From NCBI GenBank assembly GCA_049999805.1, contig JBNGIO010006316.1:362040-426039 (forward strand): a DNA stretch of 64,000 nt. The letters are read 5' to 3'. The notes beneath the pieces were generated by a model. It had not been told where the DNA came from and made no database searches. It saw only the letters and a program-made list of their open reading frames with translations. This document shows, piece by piece, positions 9,470 through 22,659 of the stretch. This stretch comes from Folioceros fuciformis. Its lineage: Eukaryota; Anthocerotophyta; Anthocerotopsida; Anthocerotales. A program made the translations under genes and the position numbers. Numbering within the stretch: position 1 is the stretch's first letter; the number at the start of each line of letters is the position of its first letter.

Positions 9470-12400
9470 ATGCGGACTCGCAGCCGAGGAGGTGACCCCC
9501 AGCTCGATCCGATTCCTCCCCCCACGCCCAAACGTACGCGCACGGGTAGCAAGCAGCATCAGCAGGAGGAAGAGCAGCAGCCGCAGCAGCAAGAGCATCA
9601 GCTTTTGCAGCAGCAGCAGCAGCTGAAGCAACTGCGTCAGGAGAAGCAGCAGGAGCTAAAGCAGCAGCAGCAGCAGCAAGACCAGGAACAAATGCGGGAT
9701 CAAGAGCAGCAAATGGCGGAGGAGCAACAGCAGGCTGTTGCGGATCCGGCGGCCGTCAGCTGGAGTGTGGAGTTCTTGCGGCGCAGGCTTTGTGCTCTCC
9801 CGGACACCGAGGATGCAGACGCGAAACACCTCCATCTGCTTGCCACTGATTTCGCTCCCGACACCTGTAGGCAACTTACCGACCTCTTAACCGATACAAT
9901 TCTCTACCGTCACAACAACTCCGCACTGCTCCTAGGCCCGCGAGGGTGTGGTAAATCCTTTGTGGTGGAGCATGTCTTGCGAGACCTCCGGAGGGGCCAT
10001 ATCGACCGCTTCTCAGTTGTAAGCTCGGCTCTTCGCTTTCGCCCCTCATGGCAGCTGCTTTTTTGGCTCCGGCTGGCGCCCAGGATCTCGCCTCGGCACT
10101 CATTGGCCTATTTGCTGTTCGCTGTGCGCAGGTCCGTCTCAATGGCCTTCTTCATCACGATGACCGTTGCGCATTCAAGGTCCTCCTTTTATGTCCTACG
10201 CATGTGCTTTTTGGAGATTCCCAGCACTCCACATCTTCGAAACTGATTGAAGCTGTGGGATATGCAGGAGATAGCCAAGCAGCTTTGCATGGAACACCAC
10301 TTGTCCTTCTCCAACTCGGTATTCACATCGTCGAATTTTCACCTGTGTTTGTGTGTTAGGAGTGTGTCTGCAAGTGCACCAGTTCTCTGCTAGCGATGGG
10401 TTACTGGGGTTGATGCACGCCGTCGTTGTTTGTATGCACTGGTTGCACATCTTGGTCCGCAGACTGAGCTCTACCTGGTGCTCGCTGTCTGTTTGTGCAG
10501 GCCTCGGTTGACGAAAACCGTATTTTCCTATCAGCAAGTCTCAGGCAAGGACCTTCTGTTGAGGCACTTGAGCAGAGAACTTTGTCATCCGGTGTTGCCT
10601 GTGCCGAAAAGAGATATGTTTTACCATTGCCACCCTTGCTCTCGCAGGGACTCTGCTCTTGAACAGAAAGCGGTTGTCTTCATCCTCGATGAGTTTGACC
10701 TCTTTGCGCAGGTAATTGTGACTGTAATTTGGCACGGAGAATTATCTGAGGATATACCAAACAGCTTAGCAAGTTTTCAGGCTTGCTTGCGTTACTCTCA
10801 TGCTGCTCACATTGCGAAGGTGCTATCTGACCATCTCTGTGTCCAATGTGCATCTGGTCACAGAGGTCTCAGCAATTCCTACTCTACAATGTGCTTGATG
10901 CCATGCAGTCCCCAGAATGTCAAGCTGCGATTGTCGGCCTCAGCTCCCGCTTTGTGCGTTGTGTTCCAGCCCACCATGTTTCTGTTGTTTATAAATGATT
11001 GAAGCTCATGCCTGTTGACTTCGAACTGTATGACCAGTGACTTTGAAGGAGCCTCTTTGCAGGATGCAGATCTGCTCTTAGAGAAACGAGTGCGATCTAG
11101 GTTTTCCCATCGCAAGTTGCTTTTATTTCCCCCGACGTTTGAAGCCTCCTTAGGGTGAGGATATGAGAATTTATGAATGTGATTTGCTACCCCGACGTGG
11201 GGTAGTCTTCAATCATGCCGCTTAAGGTCCGTGCACCTGCACAGTCAAGGCCATCAGCTGACCCTTATCTCCCATGCTGTGATCTATTAGGCACCTTCTT
11301 AAGTCCTTGCTGCTTCCAGTTGGGGTGGATTTTCCTCACAAGGAGTTCAGTGCCATCTTCAACCTGAATTCTGCAGTATCCTCCAATTGAGCTAGCGAGT
11401 ATGAGTTGTTTACTTGTCCCGAGCGGAAGAAAGCGCTCGCGTTTGAATGCGAGCTGTCTGTTGTGAGCATGCCCTAGAAGCGTCTTTGACTTTCTTAGAG
11501 AGTACTTGAAGACAAGGGTGTGAAGCGGGCTTTACGTCGCTTCTTTGAGATGGATCTGAGTTATCAGCAAATTTTTGATCTCGCGTAAGTGATGTTTTGG
11601 TCTGCTTTTTCGGGTTTGGTTAACTATTCACTGAAACCCTCCCTTTCATTTTTTATCTGATTAGTCTGTAGCTGCACTGATGGGATTTGAGTGAAGACGT
11701 GGCGTTCAACAGATTTCGGATTGTTTCCAACATGGACCGGAATGTGGGCCTTATATCAGCCAAAGATGTTGTTGCAGCATGCTCGACTCTCAGATGCAAG
11801 CCTAAAATGAGCTGTTTAATGGGTAAATTTTCTTGATGTGGTTATAAGAGTTCCTTTTGTGCCTGCCTGTTTACATTTCACAGTGATCCTGAAACTGGCC
11901 GTCATCTGGGCAGGATTGTCTGTGCTGGAGCTCTACCTCCTTGTTTCTATGAAGAGGCTGGAGAGAAAAGAGCGTGAAACCTACAACTTTGAGGCAGTCT
12001 TCATTGGTATGCAAATTTTGCAGCAGACAGTGGCTTTGTCAAATGAGGAAAATCACGTTGGTTTCTGGCCCCCTTGTTTACCGTGGAAGCTGCAATTAAC
12101 CTATGCACGTGGGTTGCGGGGATGCACTTTGCTATGCAGAGTACGAGCAGCTTCGTGCGGTGCACAATACGTGTGATGTTTATTCTCGACAGTTTGCCCT
12201 AAGAGTATGTACTGATTGTTGACTGCGGATGTGCGATGCTGGCGAAGTCACCTTCTCATAATTAATTTTCTGTGCAGGCATTTGAGCATCTACTGGAGCG
12301 AGAGCTCATTGCTTTTAGTGACTCCAGAGGAAGCACCGCCAAGGAGTTTAGGGCTGTGAAGCTCATCATCTGCACACAGGAGCTTGATGAGTGCTTAAGA

Positions 12401-12636
12401 GCAAGCACATGTTGCCCGGTAGTTCTCCTCTAACCATCTTTCAATTAATTTCTATTTTATCCGAAGTTATTTTATCTCTACTATCCCCCAGTCGTTGTCC
12501 CATCCTCTCGTACGGGAAGCCTGCAGATTCGTGGGATTGCTTTAAAACTTTTCAGAGAGGGATGGGGTTCGCTAATCTGGTTTTGTGTGAACAGACTATC
12601 CTTCTTCAGTGGAGCTCTCACGAGACGTTTAAGTAA
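9470..12636 (+). CDS. ORC4: Origin recognition complex subunit 4
   Basis: Fourteen exons: 9470-10018, 10132-10179, 10268-10318, 10501-10544, 10648-10711, 10864-10953, 11063-11154, 11291-11375, 11499-11584, 11692-11822, 11884-12006, 12140-12204, 12278-12418 and 12595-12636. All phases agree and give 536 aa. AAA+ ATPase with Walker A GPRGCGKS (about 156-163), Walker B FILDEFDLFAQ (about 242-252), then LLYNVLDAMQS, VGLSSRF and LLLEKRVRSRFSHRK. The C-terminal winged-helix part (VLELYLLVSMKRLERK, ETYNFEAVF, AFEHLLERELIAF) ends in CCPTILLQ. ORC4 is a core subunit of the complex that loads the MCM helicase at origins. The protein is about 110 residues longer than usual, mainly through a Gln-rich N-terminal stretch (about 29-89) encoded largely by CAG codons. 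The fourth intron starts with GC (AG|GCAAGG at 10545). Confidence 0.93.
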
Positions 12637-13600
12637 ACAGAGGCTCAAACGTGTCGAGGCTCGGCCTTGGAGAAGGGTCTCTTCCCACTAGCCCAAAACA
12701 CCTGCAACAGCAGTTCTCCTTGTCTTGCAGATTCCTGGAAGGTCGCTGTGAACACACGGCCCTCTAGTGCAAGCGTAGGGGTTGTATGCTGGACCCCATC
12801 CAACACCGTTTGTTCAGAACTTGGCAGAACAAGGTGAGGTAGGCATGACGGTAACCACACATCACCTTTCCTCCTAGTGACATTCTCGGTTATGTCCAAC
12901 CTCTCTGTGCATAATAGACACCGCAACCATATGCTCGACTAGTTTTGGTTGCTGGTCTTTTTCGAAGGGGAAAAGTTTGCAGTAGTCTATGGGAAGGTTT
13001 CTGCTGACAGCGTCCTGTGGTGGCAAAGCTTGCCCCTGGAGGAGGCGCTGGGAGAACTACCTTCAAGCGAAGGCTTGTGAGTTGGGCATCACAAAGCTGG
13101 CGTGGAGGCATTGTTCTGTCTGAGGACGTCCAGCTTCAGGCAAAGTGCGGCTCTGGCTTAACGAATCTTAGAACTTTAATGACTTCGGTGATTCACGTAG
13201 ATGTTAATGTATCATCAGCGGCCGTAAATATATCGTTTAGGCTGAGATGTTCTACGTCCTGAAGGAGCTCGGATTGGATATGCTCTGCCGAAACAGAATT
13301 CGGCCGGTTCAGTTTTGTCAACCGAAGGTGGCGGACTGGCATTTGCGTGCGCATCACGGTTGAAGAGCACAAGTTGGCACGAGGACCTTACATCACAAGA
13401 TTGTCCGACAGAACTGGAGCCCACGGATAGTGGCGTTGGACACATGTCACAAGTGGGAAGAACTGATGAGACTAGGCTGAAGATTGCAGGCAGCGCTTCA
13501 GATTGGAGGCTTCTCTTCAAACAATTGCAACAAATCGTCGGCGACCTCCGACTTGTGGATTCCAGATCAGCCAGCTGCGCATTACCCGATATGGCGTGCA
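12637..13600. other. Region after ORC4 with unassigned coding-like patches
   Basis: Short protein-like patches occur on the plus strand at about 12970-13075 (AVVYGKVSADSVLWWQSLPL, or WENYLQAKACELGITKLAWR in another frame) and 13240-13300 (AEMFYVLKELGLDMLCRN). They do not join into a splice-consistent model and I cannot name a family. They may be remnants of a damaged gene. Confidence 0.3.
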
Positions 13601-14038
13601 GAAGTTGTTTAGCCAGAGGACCTCCAACTCGCAGAGCTGTAGCAAAGTTGTTAAGTTGGAGGTCCTCTAGTTGAACAATTGCTACGCGTCAGAATTGAAA
13701 CCAATCTGCACGGATCACCCAAGCTGCCGTGCAGCAGTTGTTTGGCCAAAGGACTTCCAACCCGCAGGCTTTAGGTCTCCGGGACAGCAGACCTCAAGGT
13801 TAGAGGTCCTGTGGTTAAACAATTGCTACAGGCCACAAGCAAACTGCTGCTGGATAGGCACCGAACTCGTCTGCACATCCAGATGAAGCTGGCAGCGCCG
13901 CGTTACCCAATTTGGCTCGGACAAATTTGTGGCATGTAGAAGTTGTTGAGCCAGAGGACCTCCGACCTGGAGGCGATCGAGGTCTCTGGCATAGCGGAAC
14001 GCGAGGTTGGAGGTCCTCTGGTTAAACAATTGCTACAA
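13601..14038 (+). repeat. Array of three foldback (inverted-repeat) units
   Basis: Three units each contain a left arm like GTTGTTTAGCCAGAGGACCT and a right arm that is its near reverse complement (TTGGAGGTCCTCTGGTTAAA followed by CAATTGCTAC). Left/right arms lie at 13604-13630/13651-13680, 13737-13762/13798-13822 and 13942-13969/14003-14031. Arms are about 25 bp and loops 20-40 bp. A fourth partial arm (AAACAATTGCAACAAAT) sits near 13518. Transcription would give three stem-loops in a row. The array lies between ORC4 and TIPIN in non-coding sequence. Confidence 0.8.
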
Positions 14039-14711
14039 GACATAAGCTACCTGCCAAAGAATGCTGACTTCGGATACATCTGCATCTCCAAGCATCCGTC
14101 TTCGGTCACCAATGCATACTTCCCCGAACTTCCAGAGAACCTCCAACGACTGAGACAACGGGAGCCCATTTATTCCGTCCGCGAATAACTTTGAGGGCAA
14201 GCCCTAAATACCATAAAAAGACACTACCCAAATTTGGGTATTACCGTCTTTCGTCACCACAAGAAAAGACCCGTAACTGACTTCTAAGTTCTGCCATGAG
14301 CCTTCTGCGAAGATGCAGGAAGCACGACGCGACAAAATCAGCAACAGGGAAGACACTGTTGGAAGGCAGTGGCACGGTGACGACGCTACTGAGGCGTGAG
14401 GCACTGCATGTTGCAGCTGCGGCGATGGCGGCAAGCAGCAAGTAGAGCTGAAGATCCGAGAGCTGCTGATGTAGTTGCAATTCTTCTTGCAAAACTATTC
14501 CCATAACAGTTGTTGTTTCTGCGAAGCCGCAGCCGCCCCGCAGGTGGCAGCCGGTTATCAGCGGAACACGGCGGAGAGCCGTGATGCCTTCACGAAAGCT
14601 GGTGACCCGACCAAGTCTCACGCCATCGGCACCAAGTGTAAAGCCGGAAACTGTACGGTCACCGGCCAGCTCCCGCCCTCGAAACGGTCCTGTCAGGCGG
14701 GAGATTTCGAA
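14039..14711. other. Region between foldback array and TIPIN
   Basis: A 200-codon open frame on the minus strand (14843-14241) overlaps the TIPIN start and resembles no known protein; I treat it as chance. The rest is probably TIPIN promoter and leader. Confidence 0.4.
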
Positions 14712-14723
14712 TTTTGGCGCCAA
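14712..14723 (+). promoter_or_regulatory. E2F consensus site upstream of TIPIN
   Basis: TTTTGGCGCCAA is a nearly palindromic match to the E2F consensus (TTTGGCGC), 65 bp before the TIPIN start codon. This is a typical place for S-phase control of replication genes. The match is visible; regulation is inferred. Confidence 0.55.
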
Positions 14724-14788
14724 GTAAATACTGGCTTTAGGGCTGATGGAGACGAGGGGAGGAAGTTTATGCCCTTCGGCAGAAGCTG

Positions 14789-15743
14789 ATGCCTCAAGCT
14801 GGCACGATGCAGAGCAGGCAAAAACACCAAGAGGCAAAGCCAACAGGGTGCTTCAAGTGTGGCAAGCCCGGGCATTGGTCCAAGGATTGTCCATCTGCCT
14901 CATCTCCCGCATCAGGGTCTGCCGTCCGCCCTGCCGCGTCTTCTCAGCCCGACAAGGGTAAATTCGCTTCCTCCAATTCCACAGGACCAGTGGCAGCGGT
15001 GCCGCGCAAGCGACCAAATTTGACGCCCGATCTGCTTCTCTCCGAGGATGGACTGGGGTACGTGCTCCAGCACTTCCCGCGGCTGGTTCACGTCCGAGGT
15101 CGCGGACATGAGGCAAGTAGCGCCCTCCTCTCCTCCTGGAATCCCGCTGGTAAGTAGGCTTCATCCGCACCAAGAATCTGACCTGGATCGACACCTGCAG
15201 GTGGACGATTTGGAAAAGCTCTTAGAGGCTTACATGTGTTGGCATTCCCGCTTGCTGCCGTACTTTTCCTTCGATCAATTCGTGGACAAGGTCGAGAAGC
15301 TTGGAGCCACAAGACGAGTCCGGGTATGTATCACAGTGTTGCCTCCAAGTGAAGCGTGAGTTGCATCGGTGTGCCTCTCATGCAAGATGACATCAGCTGT
15401 GCATTCGGGAGCTCCGGGAGAAGGTGGAAAGGGGAGACAAAACAGGATCGCAAATGCAGAGAGACCAGGCAGCCACAGACCCGGATTCCGAAGGTTGGTG
15501 CTTTCCGGCAGCCACAGTCCATCCTGTGCCGTCAATTAGGGATCCGTTTCCAATCACTTAGCTCGGACTTCGGATTCATCTCCAGGTGCGGAGGCGGGGA
15601 ATTTGTTTTCAGGTTTGGCCGTCCCCCTCCTCAACTCTTGCGAGCAGGACGATGATGACCAAGGCGAAGCGGAGGAAAGTTATCCTGACAACGCGGTGGA
15701 TGATGCGGTGTACGAGGAGTTGTACCAGCAGGCAATCACATGA
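14789..15743 (+). CDS. TIPIN: TIPIN/Swi3-type replication fork protection protein with CCHC zinc knuckle
   Basis: Exons 14789-15112, 15201-15323, 15397-15493, 15586-15620 and 15648-15743 keep frame and give 224 aa. The N terminus carries a CCHC zinc knuckle (GCFKCGKPGHWSKDC), a plant feature of this family. The Swi3 domain follows (DLLLSEDGLGYVLQHFPR, then VDDLEKLLEAYMCWHSRLLP, YFSFDQFVDKVEKLG), with an acidic tail. The partner is TIMELESS; together they couple helicase and polymerase at forks and support checkpoint signalling. Intron 1 has a GC donor (GAG|GCAAGT at 15113); no in-frame GT alternative keeps the conserved RGRGHE-VDDLEKLL join. Exon 4 is the least certain (weak donor GCC|GTCCCC). 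Confidence 0.88.
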
Positions 15744-16224
15744 TAATTCTCTACTCAGATGTGTACTTGGATGTGTACCTCGATACCTCAGGCTTTGTAC
15801 GTATGGAGAGAGAATTTTCAGGGTTCGGTTGGAAACTTGTTAACTTGTCACTAACTTGTTAACTTGTTCTTACGTGAGCCTGTAGCAGCAATTTTTTTAC
15901 TAATTAAAGTATTGTTTCTGGAAGCAAAATTTAGAAGTTTTCATTTTTTGGAGAAATTTCGATTAATATGTAAGAAATTTTCATTTAGCCTATTTTTTCA
16001 ACATGTGGTGGTAGGGTCGCAGATCCTGGGGAGATGGAATTCCCTTTTAGGGCGGTCCGACTGTACTTGCTAATTCTACCTACCCTTTTGCTTCGCTTCG
16101 CACTTCCGTAAATAGAAATTTCTTCTACGTGCCATGTGGACTACGTTTCTAACGTACGTTTATACTTATGGTATATGTTCATAACCTAACTTGGAGTTCG
16201 GTCTCGGTAACCAGCGTCAGGGAC
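15744..16224. other. Intergenic stretch between TIPIN and WUN1-like gene
   Basis: AT-rich, with repeated TAACTTGTTAACTTGT near 15840-15870. Holds the TIPIN 3' end and the promoter of the next gene. No gene seen. Confidence 0.45.
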
Positions 16225-16232
16225 TATAAATA
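16225..16232 (+). promoter_or_regulatory. TATA box of WUN1-like gene
   Basis: TATAAATA in the context GGACTATAAATACACG, followed about 30 bp later by a CT-rich leader. This is the layout of a plant TATA promoter, with transcription likely starting near 16255-16265. Confidence 0.5.
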
Positions 16233-16659
16233 CACGCCTGGCCTCCACATCCTTTCATTCGTTCGCATTTCCTTTCTCCTCTTAGGCTACAGCGGATTGC
16301 GCTGCCGAGCCCTTCGCTCTCCCTCGCGAGGTGCCTTCTCATTTCACATACCTGCCAAATGTGCCTGACATTGTCAGTGTGGTGACCCATAGCCTTCTTG
16401 AGCCCAAGGCAGGTTTAATTCGTAGTTCGCAGATTAGCTAGCTGGTGATCCTATCTGTGGGTCGGGATTTGTTGTCGTTGTAATTGGGGATGCGGTGGTT
16501 TCTAATTTGCTGTGGTGTGCCGTGGATGCAGGGTTTTGGTTAGAAGCGGGCGCGATCTTTTGGTTGGAGGCTACCTAGAATTTTTGATCCGACGCGAGCG
16601 CGATCTTTTGGTTCGAAGCGTCCGCAATCTTTCGATTCCAGGCGTCCGCGTAGCTACAT

Positions 16660-17123
16660 CTAATACTTCAGAACTGGAAAAGCAGGCAGGCGTCCGGTCG
16701 GTGCTCGCGCTCTATGCAGCGCTTGCATCGGGGGATGGGGATAGTGTGACCGAGTTGGTGGACGCAGACTTGGAGTGGTGGTTTCACGGCCCACCGGACC
16801 ACCAGCATATGATGCTCCTTCTTACTGGGGTCACTTCCTGTGACACCTTCTCCTTTCAGCCTGTGCGATTAGGAGCGGTAGCGGACAAGGTCTTTGTGGA
16901 AGGTAAAGGGACTTCCCCGGGAGTATTCTGGGTTCACATCTGGACGGTGAAGGACGGCCGTATATCTCAACTCCGGGAGTACTTCAACACAGCGGTGACC
17001 GTGACCGACCTCAAGCCTGCCCAAGGCCTTCACAAGTCCAATTCCTGCCGAACTTTGTGGCAGAGCGAGCTGTGCAAGGGCCAGGGTGGAAGCTCTCTGC
17101 CCGGACTCATCGTCACCGTCTGA
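16660..17123 (+). CDS. Wound-induced protein 1 / SAG20-like protein (SnoaL/NTF2-like fold)
   Basis: Conserved core: VLALYAALASGDGDSVTELV, DADLEWWFHGPPDHQHMM, LLTGV, VFVEGKGTSPGVFWVHIWTV, KDGRISQLREYFNTAVTVTD, then CRTLWQSELCKG and SLPGLIVTV before the stop at 17121-17123. This is the plant WUN1/SAG20 family, induced by wounding, senescence and stress; no enzymatic activity is established for it. The frame is open back to 16504 but has no ATG there. A likely acceptor (CGCGTAG) precedes codon ACA at about 16662, so the start codon should lie in an upstream exon I could not fix; an ATG at 16359 does not join in phase. Three degenerate repeats of a GCGATCTTTTGGTT motif fill the putative intron (16540-16650). 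Confidence 0.75.
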
Positions 17124-17212
17124 TACCTTATCTATGTGCGCTTGAGTTTTGAGCTCTTACGTGATCTGGAGGGACTGAAGGAGGAAGCTATGTAGATCAT
17201 TGGCGTACTGGC

Positions 17213-17610
17213 CCTTCGCCCACCTGGCCAGGCTAGGCTGCTAGGGTTTGGACTTTCTCAGTTTGTCGACGCTGACGCGAGTGTGTAGTGTGTGGTTCGG
17301 AATGAGGATCTTGATTTTTCACCTCTCCAGACATATGTTTCTTGTGTGCACCCATCCGTGTTTTCTAGTGAATAAAATGTTGGGACCAAGTTTTTTAAAT
17401 ACTCGTGGGCCTTCAAGATCTGAATCCAAGCCGCATCGAAAGGAAAGCTGATTTTGTTCTGGGCCAGCCCTCCGCCCAGCTGGCCATGCCAAGGCTGCTA
17501 GAGCCTGGACTTTTCTACCTACCGATGATTCTGACACCAGTGTGTGGCGTGTGTTTGGGCATGAGCATCTTGAAGTTTTACCTTTCCAGCTGCAAGTATG
17601 TCTTGTACAT
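17213..17610 (+). repeat. Diverged tandem duplication behind WUN1-like gene
   Basis: Two copies about 250 bp apart (17213-17370 and 17466-17610) share, in order, CTGGCCA..CTGCTAG, TTGGACTTT or CTGGACTTT, GTGTGTGG, ATGAGGATCTTGA or ATGAGCATCTTGA, and CTTTCCAG or CTCTCCAG. They differ at roughly one base in five. The copies may derive from a 3' UTR or a small mobile element. Confidence 0.55.
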
Positions 17611-17769
17611 CGCCACTTCAACAGAAAGCCCGTATCAACCTTTTTATATGCTCCTGTCTGTTGAGGGATATGAATATGAGCCACAACCACAAGGTAGAGA
17701 CAAAAACTCTGTCTATTCAGACGCCAAGTCTCCAATTCGGCCTGAACATTCCAATTCGTTCAACGGTGC

Positions 17770-18870
17770 ATGAACCTGCTCGATTTTGATGAACTGCTTC
17801 AATTTTAAGGAAGTTACTCAATTTTGATGAAGCTACTCTATTTTACAGACCTATTTAATTTCAACCAACCTACTCAATAAAGACGAACCTAAACCTCCTT
17901 CATTTTGAGGAACCTAGCGTTTTGTGGTCTAGGACTTTACTAAATAGGTGAAGCAATGTATAATCGCAGGATAAAATCTCTTTGTCCAACTTCTCCTTTA
18001 ATGACAATACCTGGCCCTTTAGTCTTGTGAGGGCAATTAAAATTGAAAGGGACGTCTCAAATCTATCATGGTTAGAAAGTGATGAGTAGATAGATGCTAT
18101 TGGTACACAACTAGGCTGGAGGAAGGGCTTGTCTTCAAAGTATGGAATTCACCAGGTCAATAGTTAGGATCCATGTCGAGCTTACTCATATATCATCGCA
18201 TGTCCAGCCATCAATTAGTATGTGATTTTTTATTACTTTATATAAATTTAAAAATAAATCTATTTGGAATAAAGAAAATCTTTAACTTAAAATCCCACTA
18301 AATGTAGACAAGGATACCATATGAGTAAAGACTAAAGAGTTAGACAAGTGAAGGAAACAAGAACTAGAGATCTAGAACAACCGCGAAGAAAACAAGAGCT
18401 AAAGAGCTAGATACATTGAAGAAAACCGGAGCTAAGGAAAGTGGTTAGATTTTAAGAAACAAGCACTAAAGAGCTAGACATCGCTAAGTAAATAGGAGTA
18501 AAGGGTAAGGTAATAGAAGCACCTTTTCCATATCCCTTTCGAGAAGCATAGTAAACCCATTGGCCTTCGGAATCATGGAGGAGACATTTGATATTTTATG
18601 TTGGCCTTGGGAATCATGGAGGGGATATTTGATATTTTATGTCAAAAATGGACCACCAAGTAATGGGGTCTAAGGTCTACATGATGTTTCTATAACATTT
18701 TATTTGGGTGGATGGTATACCACCAAGGACAGCCTTTGATGCTCTAAGCACCAGGTCACACAAAGCTGACGAGTGCTCCACAGCCTAGAACGCCTGGGGT
18801 TGCAGGTGAGGATAGTGTGTAGGCTGCAGCCTAGAACGCCGGGGTCACAGGTGAGGATAGTGTGTAGGCT
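17770..18870 (+). repeat. AT-rich region with several short tandem repeats
   Basis: 17775-17910 holds degenerate copies of CTCAATTTTGATGAAGCTA. 18350-18500 holds repeats around AAGAGCTAGA. 18560-18641 is a 41-bp duplication (TTGGCCTT, GGAATCATGGAGG, TTTGATATTTTATG). 18778-18870 is a 49-bp duplication (CAGCCTAGAACGCC, GGTGAGGATAGTGTGTAGGC). No coding signal. Confidence 0.7.
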
Positions 18871-19583
18871 GCACCCAGTGCAAGACGGAGGCTGCACCAA
18901 GACGCTTGGGTGCCATCGGTTTTTGGTGAAAGCAAGAATAAACATCGAACGGTGGTATGCTCTGATCTAGACTGAATGAATAACTGGAATGTAAGTTTGA
19001 ACATGGGTAGTATGAACGATGGTCGGAAGGACTGTGGTGTGGTAGTCGTCTTTGTACATGGGTTGGCTTCCCAGTGACGGGATGATGCGAAGGACTTGGC
19101 CGGCGTTTCCCGGCCTTGCCTTGCATGGAATGTGTGCATTTCCAGCCGCCCTTGCGTTGCCTCTGAAGGTGCTTTGCGTTCGTTCTCAACGATTTCTGAT
19201 TCTGGGTTGCGTGCGATTGTATGCAACTGTTCACACCGGCCCAGCGCAAACAGTTTTGTTTACAGGACGGATCCGCCTCAGCATTAGCTAGCGCTATGGC
19301 TAGCGGGTCCTTCTCTTTGACCGCAAGCCCGTTCCCCCCCACTGGCAGATTCTTGACCTGCATCCAGGTTTGCTTTGCTTCCGGTTGTTCCAACGGTGGC
19401 GAATTCGGGATTCTGAGTTGGGCACTCATCCCCCGCCCAGATCCTGGCCCGGATCGTTGAGTTCCGTTCCCTTTTCTTACCAGCCAGGCCGGGGCGCGGC
19501 GCGGCGCAGGCCTGTCCAGTGGTTTGTTTGCCGGCTTCTGGTTGCAGTTTGTAGATCTAGCTTCGCCTCGTGATTCGTAGTCG
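18871..19583. other. Stretch before the beta-glucosidase gene
   Basis: A minus-strand ATG at 19429 opens 194 codons down to 18845 (MSAQLRIPNSPPLEQPE...), but the second half runs into repeat sequence and I recognise no domain, so I do not call a gene. The region probably includes the beta-glucosidase promoter and leader. Confidence 0.3.
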
Positions 19584-19719
19584 ATGGAAGGTGCTAGCTG
19601 CTTTTGCTGGCCATGTCGTACCTGGGGTGCTCTCCTGCGTGTGCTGAGAATAGACCGTGAGAATAGGCTCGCATTACGAGGATTTACTTACGAATACCGC
19701 TGTGGTTTTTTCTGTCCAG

Positions 19720-22423
<2,704 letters not shown>

Positions 22424-22659
22424 CTCGGACTTGGGAGAACATATGTCCTTAGTATTTCCTCCCATTTGTCCCGATGCCTGTGCTTTACCTTAGTCTGCCA
22501 ACTTTCATGTAGGTGAAAGGGCGGAAAAGGTGACCTTGGTGACGGGGATAGGGGGTTAGGGAGGGTCTTGTATTCCTAAATATGCGAGGGGTGGGAGGCT
22601 GGGTTATCCGGCGTTTGATTCAGAGATGAAGACTGGTTGGATTGCTGGTTTTGTTGTAG

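Noticed and set aside
13601-14038. CRISPR-like array
   Set aside because: Units are inverted repeats with unequal spacing in a plant nuclear context, not direct repeats with spacers.
14241-14843. 200-codon minus-strand open frame
   Set aside because: It overlaps the TIPIN start on the opposite strand, sits in GC-rich sequence and has no recognisable domain.
18845-19429. 194-codon minus-strand open frame starting with ATG
   Set aside because: Its second half runs through tandem repeats and low-complexity sequence; no family or splice support.
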